Shown here piece after piece: positions 36,535 through 48,600 of a stretch of DNA of 64,000 nt. The DNA lies in the NCBI RefSeq assembly GCF_902686445.1, contig NC_062232.1, positions 87,592,932 to 87,656,931 of the forward strand, written 5' to 3'. Source of the DNA: Sciurus carolinensis (lineage: Eukaryota > Chordata > Mammalia > Rodentia > Sciuridae). Position 1 is the first letter of the stretch. The number at the start of each line of letters is the position of its first letter. The notes beneath the pieces are model-generated. The model had not been told where the DNA came from, searched no databases, and saw nothing but the letters and a program-made list of their open reading frames with translations. Position numbers and translations under genes: made by a program.

Positions 36535-37250
36535 TCAAGTAACAATAGGTGTTGGCGAGGATGTGGTGAAAAAGGAACACTCATACATTGCTGGTGGGGT
36601 TGCAAATTAGTGCAGCCACTCTGGAAAGCAGTATGGAGATTCCTCAGAAAGCTTGGAATGGAAACACCATTTGACCCAGCTATCCCACTCCTTGGCCTAT
36701 ACCCAAAGGACTTAAAATCAGCATACTACAGAGATACAGCCACATCAATGTTCATTGCTGCTCAATTCACCATAGCCAGATTGTGGAACCAACCTAGATG
36801 TCCTTCAATTGATGAATGTATAAAAAAACTGTGGCATATATATACAATGGAATATTACTCCGCAATGAAGAATGATAAAATTATGGCATTTGCAGGCAAA
36901 TGGATGAAATTGGAGAATATCATGCTAAGTGAGATAAGTCAATCTCAAAAAACTAAAGGACAAATGATCTCGCTGATAAGCAGATAAGGACATATATTGG
37001 GGGGTGGGAAGGGTTAGCATTAGGTTTAGGGTTAGGTTTAGGGTTAGGGATAAGGAGAGCGGTAAGAATGAAGGAAAGAAGGACTGTATAGAGGGAAAAG
37101 AGGGGTGGGAGGGGTGGGGGGAAGGGAAAAAAATAATGAATCAAACATCATTGCCCTATGTAAACGTATGATTACACAAATGGTATGCCTTGACTCCATG
37201 TACAAATAGAGAAACAATATGTATCCCGTTTGTATACAATAATAATAATA
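36535..37250 (+). mobile_element. 5'-truncated LINE-1
   Basis: The last part of ORF2 (frame 36610-36987, Cys-rich end, stop TAA) is joined to a 3' UTR with GGGGGGTGGG and telomere-like units (about 37018-37050) and to a 3' terminus ending in an (AAT)n/A-rich tail. It matches the 3.4-9.6 kb element closely. No clear target-site duplication was found. Confidence 0.9.
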
Positions 37251-37919
37251 ACAAAAAAGAAAGTCCATTGTTAAAAGTTGCTATAAGGCAGGCAGGAACC
37301 AGAGCAGTTGAGCTGCTGAAACATTGTGGTTGTTTAGCATTAGAATTCCTTTCTTCCCGGGAACTGTGTGACTGAGATCAAGGTTAGAACTGATAGGGCT
37401 CTTGCACACAGCCTTCTCATGCAGGGCATCCTGTACCCTTGCATAGAAACATTCCCAGGCACCAGGCAAGCCACAGCCATGAGGGTGTCAGAGACCCCTG
37501 ATCTCCATATCTGCTCTCCCATCCTCCATCACCTGACCTCACCATGCTCACCGATTTTTGAAAAGAATGAGTTTGGTCATCTGTTGGGCTTTATTGGTTC
37601 TTGTTGCCTTTCATTTCCTCCAGGAATGACGTACTCAGCATAGTGACTTGACATTTTTAGTTATTTTGTATGGGGTGATAATACCTTTGTTGTGCTCTTG
37701 GTTGAAATCAGTTCAAAACTCTGTGTAACATTCTTGGAAACTATTAATACTTATACATAATTCTGTGGCACAACACACTCGGCCACCAGAACAGTTCATA
37801 TGATCTCATGGTAGTTTCCAATGCTATATGAAAATAGTCTTTAACACTTGATTCTCTAGTGGAATAAGGAAAGGGAACTGAGAGGCAGGGAAGAGGAATG
37901 GGAAAGGAAAGGAATTGCA

Positions 37920-38205
37920 GAATGAAACTGATCAAACTATACTTTATGCATATATAAATATATCATATATACATATGTATATATGTATAACTATAATGCA
38001 CAAATTAAAATTAAGAGAAAAGGAACTGAGGAAGACTAATAAAATAGAAGAATAGGATCAGGGGAAGGAGGAGGGGAGAAGACGGGATAGTACTGGGGAT
38101 TGAAATGGAACAAATTATGTTATATATATTTATTAGTATGTCAAAATGAACCCCAGAATAATGTATAACTACAATGCACTAATAAAATTTTTTTAAAAAC
38201 TTGGT
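37920..38205 (+). repeat. Probable L1-type 3' end or related dispersed repeat
   Basis: A purine-rich AGGGGAAGGAGGAGGGGAGA segment is followed by AATGTATAACTACAATGCAC and TAATAAAATTTTTTTAAAAA. The pattern resembles retroelement 3' ends common in squirrel genomes. Confidence 0.4.
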
Positions 38206-38989
38206 TTATAAAGAAGCTACCATAAGAGGTTGATATTTTTATAGTAGCATGTAATGTATTTGGGGGGAGGCTTCTTCCTCAAATGAGCTTTATAAAAATT
38301 AGCATGCTTTGCCTCTTGACTGCATTAAATTTCCATGAGCTTGGAATATTTTGTGTAAAAAATGTCAACAAACCACATTTTTTCCTCCAGAGAAGTTTGA
38401 TATTTTTTATGCTTATACAGAAAGTATAGTATTGGAAATTAAGTGTAGACAACTGATAATCCAGGAGTATGTTAATTATTGTTATGCAGGTTACAAGTTG
38501 TACAGCTTAGTATACATATTAGATTCTGCTTCATTTTCAAATGAGTTCCTAAAATGAAGAAGTCTTATTACTTAACTTTTTATTCTTTATTTTAAAGATG
38601 TTATGTCAATTTTCAGTGTATTAATAAAAAAATTTCACTTTACATCAAGCTCAGTATTTTCATGCATTTTTATCTGTTGTGTGTGTATTTAATGAATTGT
38701 GTCACTGAACTATTTAAAAATACGACATATAGGCCAACTCAGTTTAATGGAAAATCTTTATTCATTAGAAAATCATGCAGATTTTTTAACAAACAGTCCA
38801 AAGCTTATATAATTCAGAATACTATTTTTTTATTTTAAAAGGGTATATTTCTTGTAGAAAATGATACTTTATATTTGTTTTAATAAGAATCTTTGAAATA
38901 TATTCATTTTAGACTTCTTTATGCTTTTTGTCTTTTGTCTTTCTTTTTCTTGTGTGTAGTTGTAGATGAACAGAATGCCTTTGTTTTAT

Positions 38990-39085
38990 TTATTTATTTT
39001 TTAATGTGGGGGCTAAGGATGGAACCCAGTGCCTCCAACATGCTAAACAAGCACTCTGCCACTGAGCTACAACCCCAGCACTCTC
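38990..39085 (-). mobile_element. ID-type SINE
   Basis: The minus strand shows a GCTGGGGTTGTAGCTCAGTG head and a GGCACTGGGTTCCAT-like core, with an A/T-rich tail at the left. Confidence 0.75.
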
Positions 39086-39122
39086 TTTTGTTTTTCTTGA
39101 AATACAGTACACATAATGACAT

Positions 39123-39554
39123 TGTTATGGTTTAGATATTTGTTGTCCCACAAAAGCTCATGTGTGAGACAATGCCAGATAGTTTAAAGGTGAAATGCTT
39201 GGTTTTTGATAGTCTTAGCCTAATCGTAAACCTAATTTTACACCCTATAAACCTCTTATAGGGAGTAATTGAGGTTGTGGTTGGAGGAGGTAGGTCCATG
39301 GAGGTGCGACATTAGGGTTATAATTGGTCCATAAGGACCTTTCTCTCTCTGATTCCTGGTAATGGCCTGAGATGTTTGTCTCCAACACACATGTCTGTCT
39401 TGATATTCAGCAAAACTTCAAGCCTGGAGGAACGGAGTCAGCCATCTATAGACTAAGACCTCTGAAACCATGAGCCCCAAATTAAACTTTTCCTCCTCTA
39501 AAATTGTTCTAATCAAGTCCTTTGGTCACAGCAGCATAAAAGATGACTAAAACA
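39123..39554 (+). mobile_element. MaLR-family solo LTR
   Basis: Starts TGTTATGGTTTAGATA and ends GACTAAAACA. Same family as the LTRs at 60168 and (antisense) 27477. It carries TGGAACC-like and TTAAACTTTTCCTCCTC segments near the 3' end. Confidence 0.7.
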
Positions 39555-39659
39555 GATCTTTTTAAAAAAAACAACTATGAGAGCAAACAGATGTCAGTAA
39601 TTTTAATGAGCCATTGTATGTATGTTGAAAGAACTATGGGAATCATGACTAGAGAAGGT

Positions 39660-39800
39660 ATGATAACAAAACCTCATCAAAAAGGTCTTAGGACACAGAC
39701 AGCCAACTCCATTCCTCTGGGCTTGAAGTTTGACTGAACATCAAGGCAGAAGTGTGTGTTGGAGACAAACATCTCAGGTCATTACCAGGAATCAGGGTTA
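39660..39800 (-). mobile_element. Inverted fragment of the same LTR family
   Basis: The reverse complement matches about 39354-39475 of the neighbouring LTR (CTGATTCCTGGTAATG, CTGAGATGTTTGTCTCCAAC) at an estimated 85%. The two make an inverted repeat about 200 bp apart. Confidence 0.75.
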
Positions 39801-40484
39801 TAAAAAAGAACCATATAGAAATTCTGGAATTGAAAAATATAATAAATGAAATGAAATATTAATTATAGGTGCTCAACAATAGGTTAAAACTATCAAAAGA
39901 AAGAATTATTGAAGTTGAAGGTAGATTGATTCTCATAACAGAAATAAAAAGAATTAATATAAATGAACAGAGTCTCAGAGAAATGGGAGAGAACATCAAG
40001 TTCACCAACATGCATGTAATGGGAGTGCTAGAGTGGGGAGAGGAGAAGGAATATAGGTAAATAAAAATATTTGAAGAAACAAACATTGAAAATTTCCCAA
40101 CTTGATGAAAAATATTAATGTACATATCCAGGAACCCCAAATTACTCAAAGTAGATAAATGCAAAGAGATATAAAATAGACATTTTTAGTAAAGATAGTG
40201 AAATCTAAAATTCAGGAGAAAATCTTGAAATCATCAAAACAACGTAAAATATTTTCTCTGACATGTGGAAGCTCATCCAAAATAAGGGGATATTAAAAAA
40301 TGAGAGAAAGGGAAAGGGTCGGGGTTTCCATCAAAATAGAAGACCAGAGAATTAGATGTAGAAGACTGAGGAGGAGAGAAGGGAGAGGATAAAGGGAGAA
40401 CAAAAGAATGATTCTGACCTAACTTTCTTATGTACATATATGAATATACTACAGCAGATATCACCATCATGTACATCCACAAGA

Positions 40485-40604
40485 CAGAGAGAGAGAGAGA
40501 GAGAGAAAGAAAGAAAAAAAAAAGAATGGGAGGAAGGAAGGAAGGAAGGAAGGAAGGAAGGAAGGAAGGAAGGAAGGAAGGAAGGAAGGAAGGAAGGAAG
40601 GAAA
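40485..40604 (+). repeat. Compound (GA)n and (GGAA)n microsatellite
   Basis: GAGAGA at 40485-40507, an A-rich bridge, then about 18 AAGG units at 40531-40604. The open frames in it (EGRKEGRK and PSFLPSF) are repeat artefacts. Confidence 0.97.
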
Positions 40605-41018
40605 GAAAAAAAAGAAGCCATGGAAGTCAGGATAACCTGGGAAAATAAACTGTGAACCAAGAAACCAAGAATTCTATAACAAGCAAGGCTATCTCTCAAA
40701 AATTCACGTGAAAAAAATACATTCCAGAACAACAGAAAAATACATGTTTTTACTAGCCCACCAGTTACACAAAAAGGCTAAAGGCTGACATTGTGTCACC
40801 TCAGATAATTTAAATCCTCAAACACAAAAGGAGCAACACAAAAAGTAAACATCTGATAATAAAAAGGCATTTATTCTTCTTTCTTCTCTTAACAGATCTA
40901 AAGAGAATTTATATGATACAATATGAATAAAATATAGTTTGGTCTATAATATGCAAATATGTAACATTTGCCAATAACAGCACAAAGATGAGAGGAGCAA
41001 GGAAATAACTTCATATGG

Positions 41019-41587
41019 TGTTATGGACCACAACTGAAAAACAGGCCGATCACCACTGAGAAGTCCAAATTTGAGAGTCTTTATTAGCCAGTCAGCTGAC
41101 TGTCTCACACAGTGCCCCAAAAATGGCTATTGGGAGAACAGCCCCAACCATAGAGTTGCAGCAGTTTTTATACCATAAATCAGTACATCAATCATAGGTG
41201 TCTGTTGCTGTGATTTCAAACTAACATCATGGGGTCTGAAATTATTAGCAGAGAGGGAAGTGGGTCAAACTTAGGTACAAACTGAAGAACGGTTACTAAC
41301 CTCTAAGCAATCACTGTTGACATCACCATTAACATGGTACATTATTTAAGAAACTAGGAATCAAAAAGAGAACAATTTTTCATTATAACAAGAATTGCCA
41401 TTTTGTCATTTTGTGTTGCCAAACAAGTCATGCTAAGCAACTGTTGATGGGTACAGAGGTGGGGTGTTCTCATGGGAGAAGCATTTCCTACATAACATGG
41501 AGTCTCAGGGTGAAATGAAGTCTGTTTAATCATTGTCCATAGAGCCTGACCTATAACATTTCCATGGAGTTATGTCAACCCATCACA
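41019..41587 (-). mobile_element. Endogenous-retrovirus solo LTR, copy 2
   Basis: A 569-bp LTR homologous to 32680-33241 over its whole length with small indels, flanked by ATGG (41015-41018 and 41588-41591). Independent target-site duplications show that the two LTRs are separate insertions. Confidence 0.85.
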
Positions 41588-41639
41588 ATGGTAACTTGAA
41601 TTTATAGCAATAAATGAAGAGAAACACCTGTAATAAGAA

Positions 41640-42025
41640 GGTGTATCCTCTCTGTTAATGTGATGCAATGCCTGAGATAATCATCTTAAAAAAAGAAAAT
41701 GGTTCATTTTTACTCAGTTTCAGTTCATGGTGTGTTGGTACCATACTTTGGGGCCTGTGAGGAGGCAGCATATCTTAGTGGGGAGGGCATGATGGAGCAA
41801 AATGACTCACTACATAGTCATGAATAAAAGAGAAAATATAGGAGAGAGAGCAAGAGGTCAGGGTCCCATAATCCCCTTTGAGGGCTCATCCCAAGTGACC
41901 TAACTTCCTCCAGCTAGGCCTCATCTTTTAAGGGTTTTACTACCTCCAATTAGTACCATGAATTAGATACCAATCCTTTAACACATGGGTCTTGGGTGAA
42001 CATTCCAGGTCCAAACTATAACTAA
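41640..42025 (-). mobile_element. MaLR-like LTR
   Basis: The antisense body includes CAGTTTCAGTTCATGGTGTG, AAGTGACCTAACTTCCTCCA and GAACATTCCAGGTCCAAACT. Edges are approximate. Confidence 0.5.
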
Positions 42026-43288
42026 AGGTTAATAACAAAAATCTATAAATACCTACTAATTCTCCTTTCTTCTCCCAGATTCATAAAATAACATAGAATT
42101 ATATAAAGTAATAACTATTGCAATGACTTATTCATTAGGTAACATTTATATATGTAATACACATAATAATATCCCCAAAATAGTAAAGGGATATATACCT
42201 ACATAGAAATAATGTTTCTATATTTAACTGGAAATAAGTAGTAAAAATCTGAAGCTGATTCTGAAAAAAATATGACATATATGATAAGCCCTAAGGCAAC
42301 TACTGAAAAATAATAACAAAAAAACTTAAAAAAAATATAATGAAAATGTGGAGTTTGACTCCTGGTTAAAAACCCATATACAATTTTTCAGGCCTGACCA
42401 TAAACAATTACAAAAGCTTTACTTAGCAGACCTTATGGGAAAACCTTCTCTAGTCACCCTACACTTACAAAACGCATGGCAGTTTCTGAAGGGAGTTACT
42501 GTCAAAGAACAAAGTACCCTGGTCAGCCAGTTTCTTCCACTTAGCTGCATTCCTAACACAGTTAACTCTTTGGTCTTTGATAGGTGGCTTTCACAGGTGC
42601 CTTTGCTGAAATCTCCTTTTATTGAGGAGAGTAGAGGAAACTTGAAGGTACTTTTTCACTGTTCTAGATAAGTACTCACAATTCCAATTCTAGCCCTTTG
42701 TTCTTTCCCACTTCTGAGCCCTAGGGTCTATACAACTACAAAAACATTTTGTTCAGCACTCCTCAATAGTGAGACAACCTCCGTGTCTTATGGCTATCCA
42801 CTTGACCTTCAACTTGTGCTGTTCCATGGGCATAAACAGAATAGAGAGGAGGCAATATCTTCTCCAGGTTAGGTTTTGCTTAACTTATCCAGTGATTAAG
42901 GCCTTAACCAATTCTTTCATTTCACTTGACTTAAATAACCACCCTGACATCTGGCACCTCAGCAATCTCTCCAGCTCAGCTGAGCTCCTAGCAAATTGAT
43001 TCAGTGAGCCAGGAAGTCAATTAACCCCAATGCCATTCTGGAAGAGAAAAAATAATCATACAGAGGCCCTTTGGGAAGCATTAATGGAATTTGTAGGGCA
43101 TGCCATGAGGGTGATAGTTGATTATTTCCAAGAGTCTGAGGGGCCCATGCAGCAATTTATCAGTCACATACATGGGTCTTTGGGAGTACTAGAGGAAGGT
43201 ATGGGACATCCTCAGAAGGTGTTAGCAGAGTTTTATATAAAATGTTGGTTCCAAGGGAGACGTGTGGTCTTTCTCCTTGGTTCCTCTA
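42026..43288 (+). other. Unassigned stretch with three adjacent open frames
   Basis: Open frames at 42348-42671, 42769-42999 and 43030-43296 follow each other on the plus strand just before an ERVL-type LTR. The content could be internal sequence of an ERVL-like element, but I recognise no Gag, protease or polymerase motif. Confidence 0.35.
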
Positions 43289-43857
43289 ATGGTTAATTTG
43301 AATTATCAGCGTGATTGGATTAAGAGATGCTGATGATTAAGAGGCTTCCAGGTGTGTTGATTAGGGTGTGTCTAGGAATGATTGGAATGTGGGATAGCTA
43401 ACTGAAGTGGAGACCTTCCCTAGGCATGGGCAGCACCCTCCAATATGATGGTGGCTTGGATGGAATAAAAGTTGCAAGAACAAGGAAGCAGCAGCAGATG
43501 CAAGCTGGACTCTTCTTGAACGGGTTCTTAATTGCTTCTTGGATTGTCTGAGGATATTGGAATCTCACTTCTTCACTCTTCCAAAGCAGACTCTGCCAGT
43601 GATTCTCCAGGGAGTTTCCAGAAGCCTTGGTCTTAGACTAGGGTAGCACTGTTGATCCCTCTTGTTCTGGGGCTTCTGCCTCTTGGACTGCACAGCTACT
43701 GGTTCTTACAGCTCTCCAGCTGCAGATGGCCATTGTGGACTATCCAGCTTCTGGTCATGTAAGACAATCTAATAAATCCCCTTTTATAATCTTACTTTCT
43801 GTTGATTCTTTTTCTCATAGAGAATCCTAACTAATACAGTTCCTGACACCTTAGCTG
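43289..43857 (+). mobile_element. ERVL-type LTR, probably MLT2/MT2-like
   Basis: The 3' end (TTTCTCATAGAGAATCCTAACTAATACAG region) and AATAAATCCCC signal resemble ERVL LTRs. The left edge is set at GTTAATTTGAATTATCAGCG and is approximate. Confidence 0.5.
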
Positions 43858-45604
43858 AGCTTACCCTATCAGGGATACAAGAATTCCAACACAGAGAATC
43901 TAAGAAAGCTAAAGAAGCACTATTCTAGCCCCTGCATAGGACTCTGACAGTGGGGCCAGAGATGGAAATGTAGGTTCCCTCATGAGCTGAGTAACTAACT
44001 CTAAGTATATCTCTGGTATGAATATATACCCTGCATTGCAGTGAGTTGTTTTAACTTCAAGAGAAAGTTAAACACTTTAAGTCAAAATTCTTTAAGATTA
44101 ATTTGCCCAGAACCCCTAAATAGACTTTAGAAACTTAATTTGATCCCCTTCAGAGGTAATCTTGATGAAGATAAAAAGGGAGTGTCTGTTACTACAAATC
44201 CTGTCCTTTAAAGTATACTAAGAACAGTCATTTCCAGGATAATAAACAGCAGTAGCAACAGTGACTGTAGGTTTCTGGGTGTAATGTCCCCACCCAGAGA
44301 AGCCCAGTCTCTATTTAAACTGCTTTGGGTGCTCCCAGGAGTCCTCGCCAGGAAGCATCTGTTCACCTCAGCCCATTGTTCTTCTAACTGTGCTCCCTAT
44401 CTCTCTATAAATCTTACAACCAAATCCAGATAGGTGATGCCTCTTAGTTTTGCCCATTGCCAGCCCTTGTGACTAATGGCAGGTTCTGTAAGTCTCAGGA
44501 TATATTAAGAGGCTGAACAACTTTTGCCCAAGACTCTCATTTTTAAAAAAACAAATATTGATTAAGCCAGTGCCCTTCTGACCACATGGGAATAGAAGTC
44601 CCTGTACCAAGGTTAAGATTCATTAGGGAAGTGATAAAGTTAAACTTCTTGGTTTTCTAGGTATTGTTTCATTGGTGACTATGAGTTCTACAACCATTGA
44701 ACTAAGATGAAAGGAAAGTATATAATACCTTCTACATTAGAGTCTACAAAGTCACCACCAGGAAGACTATTGCTCAAGCCTAACTATCAATTAGACCCCT
44801 TTGTGCCCCTACAAATATCTATTTCTATGGACCCTACTACTTAACACTATATATGATTTAGATAAAAATCAGTTCTGCTTATAATATGCTCTTTTTTACT
44901 CAAGTAGATGTTCATCATAAAAGCCCTTATGTTGACAAGGGGAAACAAACAAAGTTCAGATGGTACTCATCAGCTAAATGCAGAGACTAAAGTATCCTCT
45001 TCCTAGAGCAAGTGGATGTGTGACAGATCATCTCTTGATCTACAAGCAGATGACCCTTAGAAATTCAGACACCATCCCTAATATACCCTACATGCATGGA
45101 TTGCTACTTTTATCAGAAAATGGTAAAAGAGAAAAACTGTCCCAACAGCTGAATCCTGGCCAGAACTTCAAATGCTGCCCAGAGATAGATACCCCAAGGC
45201 AATGGGTAAAGTTGTTCTTAACATGTTAATTACATTGAGGCTTTGAGCCCATCTAGAGGGTTGCACTGGATACTGACTGGAGCTGACACTTTCCTAATTA
45301 AAAAATCTTTAATTTGTTTAGCTTCATGGGATAAGAATTCCTCTTAAGAAGGCCCCCAATAATGAGAACTCCAAATGAGGGTGGCTAGACTAGATGTACA
45401 GGTATGTATAAAAGCATGGACAGTCAAGTAGGCATGAGGCCATGACTACAACTTTCTATGATTGCAATGCATTTACTACACACAAAATTTTTGCAAAAAG
45501 AACATCATGATCTCATGAGCCTCAAATCTGAATGTTGCAGCCTTGGGGTCAAACCTTTAATATAGGAGACTTTGGAGAACATTCCAGATCCAAACCGTTA
45601 TAGG
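43858..45604. other. Unassigned stretch after the ERVL-type LTR
   Basis: No gene recognised. The last 150 bp (GAACATTCCAGATCCAAACC at about 45577) look like the end of an antisense MaLR LTR. Confidence 0.4.
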
Positions 45605-48600
45605 ATTTTTTAATTTTTAATGAATATTATTGGCACATTATAATTATATATAAAGTGGGATTAACTGTGACATATTCATATATGCACATAACATAATTTT
45701 GTCAGATTCACTCCCCAGTACTTCCCCTTTTCCCTCCCGCTGATTCCCTTCCTCTACTGACTTCCCTTCTAATTTTATGAGAAACAACCTCCCCCCAATT
45801 TTCCCTTTTTTCCCTTTGGCTTCTAGTAGCCATTTGGTAAGGATGCACATAGTTTGGGATTTTGCTCCATGAAAAAATATACCAGGGCTGGGGAGATAGC
45901 TCAGTTGGTAGAGTGTTTGTCTCGCAAGCACAAGGCCCTGGGTTCAATCCCTAATACCGTGAAAAAAAAGAAAAAAAATGTCAGTATTTTGGCTTTATTT
46001 TTCTACCCATGGCTTTGAATTTATTTCCTTCCCATTCCCACCACCCCATACCTCCCCTCACTTTCTCTGCAGAATCCAAAGTTCCTGCATTATTCAAAGT
46101 TCCTTCTCACCCCCGACTATGGATCAGCATCCACTTATCAAAGAAAACCTTTGGCCTTTGTTTTTTGGGATTGGCTTATTTCACTTAGATGATATTCTCT
46201 AGTTTCATCCATTTACCTGCAAGTGTCATAATTTCATTCTTCTTTAAGGCTGAGTAATATTCCACTGTGTATATGTATCACAGTTTCTTTATCCATTCAT
46301 CTGTTGAAGGGCATCTAGGTTGGTTCCACAATCTAGCTATTGTGAACTGAGCTGCTATAAACATTGATGTGGCTGTGTCACTGTAATATGCTGACGTTAA
46401 GTCCTTTGCGTATAGACCAAGGAATGGGATAGCTGAGTCAAATGGTGGTTCCATTCCAAGTTTTCTGAGGAATCTCCATACTACTTTTCAAAACAGTTGC
46501 ACCAATCTGCAGTCCCATCAATAATGTATGAGTGTATCTTTTTCCTCCCCCACATCCTCATCAATACTTATTTCTTATATTCTTGATATTTGCCATTCTG
46601 AATGGAGTGAGATGAATTCACAAAAAAGTTTTAATTTGCATTTCTCTAATTGCTGAGATGATGAGCATCTGTTTATATATTTGTTGATTGCTTGTATATC
46701 TTCTGTGAAGTGTCTGTTTAGTTTCTTAGCTCATTTATTGATTGGGTTATTTAGGGTTTTTTTGGTGTTAAGTTTTTTGAGTTCTTTATAAATTCTGGAG
46801 ATTAGTGCTCTATCAGAGGTACATGTGGTAAAGATGATTTTTCCCATTCTGTAGGCTCTCCCTTCACTTTATTGATAGTTTCCTTTGCTGAGAAGAGGCT
46901 TTTTAGTTTTAATTCATTTGATTTATTGATTCTTCATTTTACTTCTTGCACTTTAGGACTCTTGTTAATTAAGTTAGGTCCTAAGCCAACATGATGAAGA
47001 ATAGCCCTGCTTTTTCTTCTATTAGGCACAGGGTCTCTGTTCTATTGCCTAAGTCTTTGATACACTTTGAGTTGATTTTTGTGCAGGGTGAGAGATAGAG
47101 GTTTAATTTTATTTTGTTACATGTGAATTTTCAGTTTACCCAGCAACATTTGTTGAATAGGCTGTTTTCTCCAATGTATACTTTTGGTACCTTTGTATAG
47201 TATGAGATAACCATATTTATGTAGGTTTCTCTCTGTGTCTTCTATTTTGTACCATTGGTCTACATGTACATTTTGGTGCTAATATCATCCTGTTTTTGTT
47301 ACTATTACCCTGTAGTATAGTTCAATGTCTGGTATTGAAAAATTTGCATCTATTTTCATCAGAGATACTGGTCTGAAGTTACTTTCCTTGATGTATCTTG
47401 GTCTGTTTTTGCTATAAGGGTGATACTAACCTCATAGAATGAGTTTGGAAGGCTTCCCTCCTTTTCTATTTCATGAAATAATTTGAGGAGTATTGGTGTT
47501 AATTCTTCTTTGATGGTCTGGTAGAACTCAGCTAAGAATCCATCTGGTCCTGTGCTTTTTCTGGTTGGTAGTCTTTTGATGGCTTCATCTATTTCATTGC
47601 TTGAAATTGATCTTTTTAAATTGTATATGTCCTCCTGATTCAGTTTGGGTGGATCATATGTCTCTAGAAATTTGTTGATATCTTCAAGCTTTTCTATTTT
47701 ATTTGAGTATTAATTTTCAAAATAGTTTCTAATTATTTTCTATATTTCAGTAGTATCTGTTGTGATATTTTTTTGATCAGGAATATTAGTAATTTGAGTT
47801 TTCTCTGTCTCTTTGTTAGTGTGGCTAAGGGTCTATCAGATTTGTGTTTTTTCAAAGAACATTTTGTTCTGCCAATTTTTTTCAATTGTTTCTTTTGTTT
47901 CAATTTCATTGATCTCAGCTCTGATTTTAATCATTTCCTGTCTTCTACTGCTTTTGGTGTTGTTTTATTCTTCTTTCTTTAGGACTTTGAGATGTAATGT
48001 TAGGTCATTTGTTTGTTGACTTTTAATTCTTTTAATATATGAGCTTAATGCAATGATCTTTCCTCTTAGCACTGCCTTCATAGCATCCTAGAGAATTTGA
48101 TACTTTTGTGCTGGTGTTCACATTTATCTCTAAGCATTTTTTATTTCCTCCTTGATTTCTTCTTTTATTCATCATTAAATAGTATGCCATTTAGTCTCCT
48201 GGTGTTGAAGTAGCTTCTGCTTTTTTTTATTTTTATCATTGATTTCCAGTTTCATTTCATTATGATCTGATAGAATGGAGGGTATTATTTCTATTATTTT
48301 GTATTTGCTGAGTGTTGCTTTGTGGCATAACATATGGTCTATTTTACAGAAGGATCCATGTGCTGCTCGACGATGGATGAAATATTCTATATGTATCCAT
48401 TATGTCTAAATCCTTGATTGTATTTTTTAATTCTATAGTTACTTTGTTTAGTTTTTGTTTGGAAGGTCTATCCAATGGTGAGAAAGTGTGTTAAAGTCAC
48501 CCACCCACCCATTATTGTGTTGTGGTCTATTTGATTCTTGAAATTTAGAAGGGTTTGTTTGATGTACAGAGGTTCTCCATTGTTTTGGGCAAGTATTTTG

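Noticed and set aside
40430..40732. Proteins rich in EGRK or PSFL repeats
   Set aside because: They are translations of the (GGAA)n microsatellite.
32680..41587. A provirus bounded by two LTRs
   Set aside because: Each LTR has its own target-site duplication, and the sequence between them contains other LTRs, an L1 and no retroviral genes.
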